Shown here piece after piece: positions 22,713 through 33,373 of a stretch of 64,000 bases of DNA. Position 1 is the first letter of the stretch. The number at the start of each line of letters is the position of its first letter. The notes under the pieces were generated by a model. That model ran no database searches. It saw only the letters and a program-made list of their open reading frames with translations, and was not told the origin of the DNA. The position numbers were made by a program, and so were the translations under genes. The stretch covers positions 109,189,741 through 109,253,740 of the forward strand of contig CM041465.1 of NCBI GenBank assembly GCA_023213395.1, in the 5' to 3' direction. Origin of the DNA: Cycas panzhihuaensis (Eukaryota > Cycadophyta).

Positions 22713-24980
22713 TCATTTCAGAGCGTAAAGAGAGAAAGAGGTGTGCCTAGACCACATAGGGGTAGGAGTAGTCATACGTAGAATAGGAGATAGGTGATGA
22801 AGGGTAGGCCCAGTGTGGCTAGACCTACCAATAAACTTGCTATATTCGGAACCAGATGAGTGCAACGGACCTGGCATGCGACGGACCGCATGGCAAGGTT
22901 GCATTTGAGTAAGAGTAGCTCTAGTCCTAGGTAGGGATCTAGAGCGTAAAGATAAAGTACCTCTATGAATGGATCATCAACGCGGGCACCTATGAGAAAC
23001 CGCTCGAGGAGGCTAAGAAGGTGAAATAGGTGGCTGGCTCAAGACCAGCGGCTCAGGAGCTAATGTGGAATGAGGAGGAGTAGGAATATCTGATCGAGAT
23101 ATCCCCCTAGGTGCTCGTAAAACCAGGGTGACACGTCGAGGAAAGGGCTCATAATCCTCACTATCCAACTCAAAATCACCTGTGACGGCTAAGTAACCAT
23201 AACCACCTACGCTTATAGGGGAAAACCTAACTAGGTTTGGCTCATGACATGGCATAGGGTTCGACTGATGAAGCTCAGCCTCCTGAAATAAAGGTCCTAC
23301 AGAAGGGGTAGCCTCCTCAGGATCACTGTCTTCATCATCAAAGACAGCTTTGCAGGCTAGATGAGAGGTGTGAGATGGCATAGGCTCACGGGCAACAACT
23401 TTAACTCATTCTTCATGGATAAATTTAAGTTGCCCCTAATGCGTGGAGCAGATTGCTCCCATTAGGTCAAGCTTTGGTCAGCCCAATAAGAGGTTGTACT
23501 CCACATCGATATCAAGTATAACAACTTTGACAGAAATAATTTTCCCTCCTAAGGTGAGGGAAAGGGAGACTATCCCTAAAGGGGACTTCTTAATCTCGTC
23601 ATACCCTTGGCATTTCCAAGGGACATACTCAAGAGCTACTATGCCTAGCTCCTTGAGCATATGCGCAGGCATAGCATTAACCAATGAGTTATTATCTACA
23701 ATGGTCCTCTTTATGATAAAATCAAGACTGTCAATGGTAATGACGAATGGGTAATGCAAAAGCTTCTCCCGCTTACTCGGAGATGGGAGATCTTTGGGAT
23801 CAAATGAGATGACAAGCGGTCCATGGGAGGTAGCACCTATCGCATGGATGGAAGTATCTTATTGGCCAAGAGCTTCAAGAAGAAGAGCATGTTGCTTAGG
23901 CCAGCCTCTCAAGACATCCATCAATGACATCCCCGCAGCGACAGTGTGGAGCTCATCAACAATAGAGAAGGGTTTACGCTTTGTAGGTTGGGTAAGCACC
24001 CTTTGAAAATCGTAATGGCCAGGGCATACATGAATAGTCTTGGGAAGTGCGGGGGGTTCCAGAAAAGAAGTTTCCGGAAGAGGATCAAGGTGAGATGTGG
24101 ATGAAGAGGCACCAACTGCTTCTTTAGTGGCTTGAGACCGGGTTAAGGCATACAATGGAGTGGTCTTAAGAAATTGGACAACCTTCTTTCCCTTATTATA
24201 GGATCGCGAAGGTGATGGAGCATGCCAGTCAGGGGAACACAAGGAGGATGATGAATCTCATGCACCCTTCCCTCTACTGTGTGAAGGGCGAGAATCAGGG
24301 GATCTACCCCAGTTCTAGTTGTTCCTTTATTAAGCGTTGCGATCACGCTCCCCATGTTTGGGGAACGAATCCTTATGGATGGGTTGATCGAGATTGGGCC
24401 TCGAGGCCCATCTGGGAGATGAATCACGTGGTAGGGCATCACGAGGGTGTTGCACTCAACAACACGAGTCATCATGGAAGCATTCCCTATGAACGGAGCA
24501 CCACTTCTTCTCGAATGGAGGATCAACTTTCCTCGCCTGAGAAAGTTGGGTACTACCCACTTTGGGGGGAGCGGCTTGAGAAGCTTATTGAATTTGTTTG
24601 TTGGAGGTTGGCGATGAAGGGGCTTGGAGTTTAAGCTCCTTCATCATATGCTCGAATGAGTGTATGGTAGAAGTGAGGGGGTCTAAAGTCCTCTCAGTCA
24701 AATGAGAAGTAGACCTAGTGGGTTGCGAAGGTTTAGTTTCCTTGGCTGAGGGAGGTGCCTTATGACATTGTGAGGGCTTAAGAGGCCTCTTGAGTCCAGC
24801 TTGGATCTTAATAGCCTCTAACGCTAAGCATTTCACAATCATGGAGTCACACGTGCTTGCCCCCATTTTGAGGACTTTCACATGTACTTCAGGGTGAACT
24901 GCATTAACGAAAAGATCTCTCTTCAACTCCTTAGGCAACGTGGCCTTAGTGGAGTGAAGGAGGTCATGGAATCATCTCAC
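22713..24980 (-). pseudogene. Gag C-terminal part, protease and linker of element A
   Basis: This is the downstream half of the gag-PR frame, cut off from its start by the chromovirus insertion. Gag reads AVHPEVHVKVLKM and CLALEAIKIQAGLKRPLKPS (24,938-24,585). Protease (about 23,760-23,478) shows TIVDNNSLVNAMPAHML, where the family has D-x-G-S, and ends DVEYNLLLG. A Pro/Ser-rich linker follows (23,381-23,013) with VGGYGYL. Several frames are needed. Nothing resembling RT, RH or IN follows; at ~22,713 the sequence passes straight into the tail region beyond pol. Gly to Asn in the protease active-site triplet marks it as dead. Confidence 0.75.
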
Positions 24981-24984
24981 AAAG
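24980..24984. repeat. Target-site duplication of the nested chromovirus, left
   Basis: CAAAG occurs just before TGATCCAGG and again at 31,712-31,716. The uninterrupted sequence ACACAAAGTCACGATTC in element C (from ~47,390) confirms the empty site. Confidence 0.95.
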
Positions 24985-26038
24985 TGATCCAGGAGGATCT
25001 ACCATATGTTTACAGGATGCGGAAAATGCTAGGCATTGGCATAACTAACAGAGATATGGCCAAATGGTATCAAAATTCTATGAAATTTTGTTTAAAGGGA
25101 TAAGACACATCCCACTAGATGTGTACAAAAGGTGGGGTTCAGAAAATATCATTTGATTAGAGTTCAAGCCTTGTCTTTGCATAAATATTAATCCCACAGC
25201 TAGCAGAAAAAAATAGAAAATATATATTATAATTATATGAATAGAAACATAGCCAAATGACATCAAAATGAGCTAAAATTTTGAGGAAGCGGAGGAGACA
25301 TGTGTTCCTATACGTGTACCAAATTTGAGATGAATTGGAGTCCGTTAAGGTCAGTTACAAGCTGAAACTTTTAAGAATTGCATGAAGGCCACTTGGACAG
25401 CAGAAAAATAGCAAATACATATTATTATTAAATGAATAAAAATGTAGACAAATGATATCCAAATGAGCTAAAAATTTGAGGAAGCTGAGGGGACATGAGT
25501 TCCTATACGTGTACCAAATTTGAGCTAAATTGGAGTATGTTATGATCTATTACAAGCTACAACGTTTTAAGAATTGTATGAAGGCCACTTGGACAACATG
25601 CATTCTGGTGGTTAGTGATTATACTTGCATGATTGCCACTTGTTAAACATGCAATTCAGGTTTCTTTCTATAAATTGAGCCCTTCTACAGGTTGGAGAGG
25701 TGGTTCTTGGAGACTTGAATTGGGAAGCATCCTTGGAGAAGCATTTGGAGGGTTTGAGTCCCCCTTATGGTATAATTGTAACATTTATTCCTTGTAATTT
25801 TACCATTCTTTTGCTAGTTGATTTCTCCACCATTAAATAGAGATTTTCATGGTTTAATAAAAGTATTACTCCTCATACTTTTGGATCAATGTCAAGAATA
25901 ATTGATTTAGTGTAGAATTTTCCTTTCATGGGCTCATTGTTGTTTTGATGTTATTGAGTTTTCTACACTAACTCCCAGGATCTCAAGGAGGAAAGGTTGA
26001 TAATTGATTTCTTCACCAACTCAGCTCTTTTGGGATCA
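24985..26038 (+). repeat. 5' LTR of the nested chromovirus
   Basis: TGATCCAGG...TGGGATCA, 1,054 bp. It aligns without gaps to 30,658-31,711, with about 32 substitutions by hand count (~97% identity). Confidence 0.95.
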
Positions 26039-26043
26039 TATTT

Positions 26044-26055
26044 TGGTATCAGAGC
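26044..26055 (+). other. Primer-binding site (initiator Met-tRNA)
   Basis: TGGTATCAGAGC is the standard plant iMet-tRNA complement and lies 5 nt after the 5' LTR. Confidence 0.9.
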
Positions 26056-26228
26056 CTCTGATCTTTGTTGTAGGGACTTGAATGGTACAAACAAGGAAAG
26101 GATACAAAGAGAAAGGTGAAGACTTTCTTGTGTTGCAATCACCAAGAAGACAAAGAAAGAATCCAAGCACCATGGTGAAAAGAAGATGGAGAAATTAGAT
26201 TTGAAAGGCTTGAGAAGAACGTCAAGCC

Positions 26229-27200
26229 TTGATACAAATGATGACCCACCTTCTACCTCTAGTCAAAGGAAAAGGCAAAGAGAAGGAATTTGAAGGAGGA
26301 TCCACATATGACCACGACCATGAAGAGGAAGAGGAGGAGACCTTAAAGCACTCTTTTGAAGAAAGCAAGGGTACTTCATCTCATCAACCCTTCAAGGTGG
26401 AGGCAAAGTTGGATATTCCAACTTATGATGGAGAGGTAAATGCTGAAAAGTTGGACCATTGGTTGGATCAACTTGAAACCTACTTCATAATCTATGCTTA
26501 TAGTAATGCTCAAAAGCTTTCATTTGCTAGGCTCAAGTTGTGTAAACATGCATTGACATGGTGGAATGCATATTTAAAGACTCATGATGTATCTTCTTTT
26601 CATGGAGGATTTTAAGAAAATAATAAAGAAGCAATTCTACCCCATAGGTCATGAGGAAGACCAATGGGTCACTTGGCAATATTTACGCCAAGGGAGAGGT
26701 GTAAGTGTCCAAGACTATACTTCTTTATTTTTTAGGCATGGCATGCTACTTGGTATTAATATGGATGAACATGTCACTCTTATGAAATTCATTGGAGGAT
26801 TACATGAATACATAAGGAAGGAACTAAGGCTTTTTAAGGTTCAATCCATTGGAGAGGCAAGTAGGATGGCTATGGCAATAGAAAGTAAAAGCAAGAAATC
26901 TACATTCATGTCAAAAGATTCTACTTTTACTTCTAATAAGTATGAAAAGAATCTTAAATGGCACTCATCAAAAAGGCAAGAAGGAAAGAAGAAAAGAACT
27001 AATTTTGTTAAAAGTTCTAACTATTGTGAGCATTGTGATATTAGTGGTCATATTACAAAGTGTTGGAAGTTGCATCCAGAACTAAAGCTGAAGCATATCA
27101 AGGATATGGAATTAAGAAAGAAGAAAAAAGGGAAAGCACTACTTTCTGAGGTGGAGATTCAAAGTGAAGGAGAAGAAGAGAAGGTCACTCTACTTACAAA
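26229..27200 (+). pseudogene. Gag of the nested chromovirus
   Basis: An acidic N-terminus (HDHEEEEEETLKHSFEE) leads to the Gag core: LDIPTYDGEVNAEKLDHWLDQ, YFI, ARLKLCKHALTWW, then FYPIGHEEDQW, LRQGRGVSVQDY and FRHGMLLGI. A basic region precedes a CCHC knuckle, YCEHCDISGHITKCW, at about 27,020-27,070. A frameshift at ~26,590-26,610 splits the protein into 26,229-26,615 and a second frame from 26,584. It would form the particle and bind the element RNA. Confidence 0.85.
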
Positions 27201-30200
27201 TTATGAAGATGATGCTACAAGGGAGGAACTATTTCACTTGAAGCTTCAAGTGGGAAATAGTATGATTGGTGCCATTATAGATCCAGGAAGCCAAAAGAAT
27301 TTGATCTCAGAAAGTTTGGTAAAGAGCATTGGTTTGGTAACTACTCCTCACCCTCACCCATATCCTCTTGGTTGGATCCATAAAGATGTGGAAATGCAAA
27401 TATCAAAGCAATGTACACTTAAATTTTCCATCACTAATGATTTTGTTGATGAGGTAATATGTGATGTGGTGCCACGGATGTATGCCATGTTGTGCTTGGA
27501 AGTCCCTACTTGTGGGATCGAGATGCACTCTTCTATCGAAGGGAGAGAAAGTATCGATTGATGAAGGATAACAAGGGCTTCATCATAAAGGCCACAAAGA
27601 AGCACTTGGATAAGATAGCATTAATTTCAGCTACTCAAGCAAAAAGGATGATCAATGCATGTGGTAAATTTGTCATCTTAATGGTAAGGAGAAAAGAAGA
27701 GCCAAGAGATGAAGAAGGTCCTTCTACTCACACTCTTCTTATATCACCTAAACAAATGCAACAAATTGAGGAGTTAAAGACAAGGTATGATATTCTATTT
27801 CAACATTTTGATGGGCTTCCACCAAAGAGAAAGATAGAGCATGAAATCACTCTTGTAGGAGATGCACCATTACCTAATGTTGCTTTGTATAGGCACTCCA
27901 TTGTAGAAAATAATGAGATAAAGAGGCAAGTTGAGGAGTTGCTTGATCAAGGGGTCATAAGACCTTCATGTTCACCTTGTGGGTCACCAATTGTCTTGGT
28001 GCCTAAGAAGGATGGAGGATGGAGAATGTGTATAGATTTTCGTGCTTTGAATAAAATTACAATTAAAATCGCTACCCTTTGCCTCGTATAGATGATTTGC
28101 TTGATCAAATTCAGATGCTTGTTATTTCACTAAATTGGATTTAAAAGTGGTTATCACCAAGTTAGGGTCAAGGAGGAGGACACATGGAAGACGGCCTTCA
28201 AAACAAAGCAAGGACTCTTTGAATGGATGGTTATGCCTTTCGGATTGTGTAATGCTCTGCAACATTCATGAGGCTAATGAATGAAATATTAAGGCCTTAC
28301 TTGGATAATTTTGTTGTTGTCTATCTTGATGACATTTTGATTTTCGACAACACATGGGAGGAACATTTGCAGACATAGAAGAAGTTTTAAAGACTATGGC
28401 TAAGCATCATTTGAAGCTTAATGTGAAGAAGTGTGAATTTGGCAAGGAGAACTTGATCTTCTTAGGCTTTGTGGTTGGAGGAGGAAAGTTGAGCATTGAT
28501 CCACTCAAGACTCAAGCCATCCTCAAATGGCCTAGGCCAACAAACATCACAGAGGTGAGAAGTTTTTTAGGAGCTTGTCAATACTTGAGAAAGTTCATTC
28601 TTCATTTCTCATAGGTTGCAGCACCTCTACATGGATTGACAAAATCTAGTAGAAAGTTTACTTGGGGTTCCAAGGAGGAAGAAGCCTTTCTTCTTTTAAA
28701 GAAGAAAATTTGTGAAGCACCGGCTTTGGCAATGCCAAATTTGCAAAGGCCTTTTGAAGTAGAAGCTGATGCAAATGGAAATGCGATGGGAGCTGTCCTT
28801 ATTCAAGATGGGAAGCCTATTGCGTACCATTCGGAAGTCTTCACCCCTCAAGTGAAGAACTACCCAACATATGATCAAGAAATGTTCGCACTTCATCAAG
28901 CATGCAAGCATTGGAGGTCATACTTGCTCGGAAAAGAGGTTGTAGTTCATACCGATCATAAGCCTCTTCAATTTTTACAAACTCAAAGTAAATTACAAAG
29001 CAAGACACATGAAGTGGATGAGTTATTTACAACAATTCAATATTGTAATTAAGTATAAAAGGGATCTAATAACAAAATTGTCGATATGTTATCTAGACCA
29101 CCTTGTTCCACTTCTTCTTCTACTTTTGTTTGTAGTTCTCTTATGAGTTGCAGGTGGAACCAATGCATCATGAAGAGTACAAAGACTTGTACCATGAAGA
29201 TGAAGCTTTGAAGGAAGAATTAGAGAACCTAGCGAAAGGAAGACCTTCCCAGCTTGCTTGGAAGGATGGTCTACTTTTCAAAGGGGAGCATTTCTATGTT
29301 CCATCAAAAGGAGACAAGATCAAGTGGCTTAGAGAAGCCCATACTTCTAAAGTAGCTGGTCACTTTGGTATAGAGAAGACTTTAGCAAACTTGAGAAGAT
29401 ATGTTGTATGGCAAAAAATGTAAAATGATGTAAAAAAATATGTAAAAGGATGTGTAATGTGTAATACTTCTAAGCCTTCTTCTAGAAAATTAGGATTGTA
29501 TACACCACTACCTATTCCCACTAGGCCTTGGGAAAGTATCTCCATTGATTTTTTAGGGGGACTTCCCATGACTAGGAAGGGACATGATTATCTTTTTGTT
29601 GTTGTAGATAGGTTTAGTAAAATGATATGTCTAATACCTTGTAAGAAGCCAATCACAGGTACAGGAGCTGTTGAGTTATTCTTTGAGCATGTATGGAAGA
29701 ATTTTGGCTTGCCTTCTTCCATCATTTCAGATCGGGACACTCGATTCCTTTCATCATTTTGGAAGTCACTATGGGAGATGATGTATACCAAATTGAAGAG
29801 GAGTACAAGTTTCCATCCTCAAATAGATGGACAAACCGAAGTAGTGAATAGAACTTTGGTACATCTATTGAGGGGATACAATTCCAAGCATCCAAAGACT
29901 TGGGATGAATCATTGGCTTTTCTACAATTTGCTTTTAATAGAGCAATGCATGCATCACACTCTAAAGCACCTTTTGAAGTTTGTTTGGGATACTTACCTC
30001 AAAGTCCATTTGACTTAGAGTTTTCCATGCAAGCTAAGGAAGGATCTGACAAAGAGAAGGAGGAGCATGACAAGGCTTTAAGATACTTGGAGAAGATCCA
30101 GAGAGTCCACAAAGAAGTACATGATCAACTTCTAAGGACTCAACAAAAGTACAAGGAAAGACATGACAAGCATAGGAAAGAGTGTACTTTCCAAGAATGA

Positions 30201-30350
30201 GATTTAGTATGGTTATACTTGAGCAAGGAGAGGTTAAAAGAAGAAGGTAAGAAACTCAAACCTATAAGGTATGGACCATTCAAGATTTTGAGAAAAGTAG
30301 GTGGCAATGCTTTCCAACTTGATCTTCCACCTTATATGCAAATATATTCA
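27200..30350 (+). pseudogene. Pol of the nested chromovirus: PR-RT-RH-IN
   Basis: Protease has AIIDPGSQKNLIS (~27,270-27,310). Reverse transcriptase (about 27,900-28,420) has [28 protein letters not shown] and YLDD at 28,322-28,333. RNase H (about 28,740-29,000) has VEADANGNAMGAVL, YPTYDQEMFAL and VVHTDHKPL. Integrase has the HHCC zinc module (EAHTSKVAGHFG ... GCVMC), then the D-D-E residues in SIDFLGG, SDRDTRF and DGQTEVVNR (29,540-29,850), and the GPF module at about 30,270. Single-base indels near 27,475, 28,070 and 28,150 and stops at 28,612, ~29,050, 29,421 and 30,198 break it. Confidence 0.9.
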
Positions 30351-30388
30351 GAGTAAATGCTGAATACTTAAAACTCTTTGAGCCCTCC

Positions 30389-30616
30389 ATGCTAGATGAG
30401 GAACAGGACCAGTTCACTTTACCTCCAGTTGATGATTTGTATTTGGAAAGTGAGGAGCCTCTCAAGGAAGATTGTATCTTGGAGAGAAAATCTACCAAAA
30501 CAAGACATAAGACACATGAATCTTTCTGTATTGGAGTAGCAGGGCAATTGCCTAGTAAGGCCAAGTGGTTTAGTAGGCAACAAGGAGAACAACACTTCCC
30601 CCATCTCCAATTCTAA
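30389..30616 (+). pseudogene. Possible degenerate chromodomain at the integrase C-terminus
   Basis: After the GPF module an acidic linker (EEQDQFTLPPVDDLYLESEE) leads to CILERKSTKTRHKTHE, FCIGVAGQLPSKAKWFSR and HFPHLQF. The order I-x-x-R ... basic ... V-x-x-G-x-P-x-x-x-x-W ... F-P-x-L matches the outline of chromodomains in plant chromoviruses, but the aromatic cage is not clear. The call is tentative. Confidence 0.45.
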
Positions 30617-30641
30617 GCCAAACAGGAGTTGGCTATTTTCC

Positions 30642-30654
30642 AAGGAAGGGGGAG
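30642..30654 (+). other. Polypurine tract of the nested chromovirus
   Basis: AAGGAAGGGGGAG lies 3 nt before the 3' LTR. Confidence 0.85.
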
Positions 30655-30657
30655 CCA

Positions 30658-31711
30658 TGATCCAGGAGGATCTACCATATGTTTACAGGATGCGGAAAAT
30701 GCTAGGCATTGGCATAACTAACAGAGATATGGCCAAATGGTATCAAAATTCTATGAAATTTTGTTTAAAGGGATAAGACACATCCCACTAGATGTGTAAA
30801 AAAGGTGGGGTTCAGAAAATATCATTTGATTAGAGTTCAAGCCTTGTCTTTGCATAAAAATTAATCCCACAGCTAGCAGAAAAAAATAGAAAATATATAT
30901 TATCATTATATGAATAGAAACATGGCCAAATGACATTCAAATGAACTAAAATTTTGAGGAACCAGAGGAGACATACGTTCCTATACGTGTACCAAATTTG
31001 AGCTGAATTGGAGTCTATTAAGGTCAGTTACAAGCCACAACTTTTAAGAATTGCATGAAGGCCACTTGGACAGCAGAAAAATATCAAATACATATTATTA
31101 TTAAATGAATAAAAATGTAGTCAAATGACATCCAAATGAGCTAAAAATTTGAAGAAGCTGAGGGGACATGCGTTCCTATACGTGTACCAAATTTGAACTA
31201 AATTGGAGTACGTTAAGATCTGTTACAAGCTACAACGTTTTAAGAATTGTATGAAGGCCACTTGGACAACATGCATTCTGGTGGTTAGTGATTATACTTG
31301 CATGATTGCCACTTGTTAAACATGCAATTCAGGTTTCTTTCTATAAATTGAGCCCTTCTATAGGTTGGAGAGGTGGTTCTTGGAGACTTGACTTGGGAAG
31401 CATCCTTGGAGAAGCATTTGGAGGGTTTGAGTCCCTCTTATGGTATAATTGTAACATTTATTCCTTGTAATTTTACCATTCTTTTGCTAGTTGATTTCTC
31501 CACCATTAAATGGAGATTTTCATGGTTTAATAAAAGTATTACTCCTCATACTTTTGGATCAATGTCAAGAATAATTGATTTGGTGTAGAATTTTCCTTTC
31601 ATGGGCTCATTGTTGTTTTGATGTTATTGAGTTTTCTACACTAACTCCCAGGATCTCAAGGAGGAAAGGTTGATAATTGATTTCTTCACCAACTAAGCTC
31701 TTTTGGGATCA
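30658..31711 (+). repeat. 3' LTR of the nested chromovirus
   Basis: 1,054 bp, the same length as the 5' LTR and ~97% identical. The differences include about 13 transversions, unlike the almost transition-only divergence of the LTRs of element A. Confidence 0.95.
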
Positions 31712-31716
31712 CAAAG
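31712..31716. repeat. Target-site duplication of the nested chromovirus, right
   Basis: CAAAG, identical to 24,980-24,984. Confidence 0.95.
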
Positions 31717-33114
31717 TCACGATTCATTTCATCATGACCTTGTTTGAGCAAAAGGAGAGATTTCATTCCGCTCTCGAATGGACAGGCTACATCAAAGTAG
31801 TTGATGAATTCATCCACCAATTGCTAGAATGAAAAGATAGAGTGGGTAGGGAGGCGATAAAACCATTTGAGGGCCTCGCCCTGCAAAGATCATGGAAACA
31901 ATTTCATTAAGATATGGTCGTAAGCCCAGTAGTCTATACACGCCATAGAAAAACTATGCACGTGTTCAGCTGGGTCTTGCGATGAAGTTCCATCAAATTT
32001 GGGAACTTCAGGAGGGTGAGGTGGCAGATTAGTTCGTAACACCTCAATGGATAGTGATGTCGACCTATAATCCATGAAGGGACATGTCCTTACATGGGCC
32101 ATAGGGTCGACGACTGATAATGAGCAAGGAATGGATGGGGGTGGTAAACCCATCCCTCCTTGGGGAAACGCCCCTTGTTAGAAGGGGGCTTAAGGATGCA
32201 CGCCTTGGAAGGGAGCTAGGTTCCCTTGCGAAGGCATAACGAAAGAAGTCATGCTGGACAGTGGAAATGGAGGGTGCGGGACCAGATTCTACCCATATGG
32301 GCCACCTGTAGGTGGTGTAACCCCATATGGGTGTAGTGGATCCACCCCATAAGCTGGAAGATGGTTCCCCTTACCCTACCCCCAAGGTTGAGATGCATAA
32401 CCCAGGGGTAAGTAAAGGGAAGGACCACTGGATAGGTTTTGAACATATACGGGAGCGGATGCCGTGTAGCTAGTGGCAGTAGTATTAATAGGACCTCTAG
32501 GCCTACTAGGGAACGCATGTGCCACATTTGGGGGTGGCACATTCGCTTGGCTTGGAAAAGGCATGCTAACCCCAAGCTGGGGAAAAGATGCACCACGACT
32601 AGGTCCTAAAGAACTAGGACCATAATTAGGAATAGAGGGTGCGATGCTTATCCCCAAAGTAGGTGCAGACACAGAGTGGGACAAGTGCATATTAACAGAA
32701 GGATTACTTATCGTAGGAGGTGCAGGTGTGGATGAAGAAGGTGCTCTACTACATAGAGCCACTTCAAACCACTTGGGACGTGGTTGAAGGTGAGTCGCTT
32801 GAAAGTACTCGCTGATAGCTTCAATCACATCAGTAGGAGGGGTATCTTTGTAACCATAAGAGGTTGATGGGACCTCAAATGACGGAGACCTCGTATGCCT
32901 CCTCATAAGAATCACCAATCAGATGGTAAATCTCATGAAGAGGCGAGCCTTTTACTATATAAGAAGAAGTATGAATGTCGGAGGGGTAATGCTGGTCACC
33001 CGGGTAGTAAATAGGATCGTTACCCTCTTAGGTGGATCCCGGAACGGACAAAGGAACCTCTTGAGTTCCCAAGACCAAGGTGTGGTAAGCCCAATCGAAA
33101 TGGTAGCCCTCCAT
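31712..33114 (-). pseudogene. Gag N-terminal part of element A
   Basis: The ATG is at 33,114 (- strand; equivalent to 48,827 in element C). A long Pro/Ser-rich region (32,918-32,376) is followed by a gag core: PHPPEVPKFDGTSSQDPAEH, then SMACIDYWAYDHILMKLFP (about 32,010-31,900), and by QGHDEMNRDF at 31,712-31,750, where the chromovirus cuts it. It continues at 24,980. Stops and frameshifts are scattered. Confidence 0.75.
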
Positions 33115-33353
33115 TGTCGAATCAGAATCTGACAATGGAAGGGAATGATATGAAGGGTCTTCTAACAACAGCGGCAGACCTCGCAAACAACGCGAGAAAC
33201 GTCACATGCAACGCCTTTACAAAAGTTGTTAGAAGAGAGCAAAGGGTATGAAGCATGCATTGGGGGCTGCCCAATGAAAAAGAAAGTCAAGAAGATCATC
33301 TAAAAGCAAGAACACCAACAGGAAGAGAGGTGAAACTAGTTCCCTTACTAGCA

Positions 33354-33372
33354 GTCCCCAGTATGGTCACTA
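33354..33372 (-). other. Primer-binding site of element A
   Basis: On the - strand TAGTGACCATACTGGGGAC follows the LTR after one base. In element C the same place reads TGGCAACCATACTGGGGAC (49,085-49,067), so the ancestor probably began TGGCGACC. It starts with the TGG expected for a tRNA CCA end, but I cannot name the tRNA. Confidence 0.65.
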
Positions 33373-33373
33373 G

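Larger units (their letters stand above)
24985..31711 (+). mobile_element. Chromovirus-like Ty3/gypsy element nested in gag of element A
   Basis: 6,727 bp: two 1,054-bp LTRs, an initiator-Met tRNA primer site 5 nt after the 5' LTR, Gag, PR, RT, RH, IN (in that order), a GPF module with a possible degenerate chromodomain, and a polypurine tract before the 3' LTR. A perfect CAAAG duplication flanks it. At least four frame breaks (near 26,600, 27,475, 28,070 and 28,150) and stops at 28,612, 29,050, 29,421 and 30,198 make it non-coding today. It is younger than element A, into which it inserted. Confidence 0.95.
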
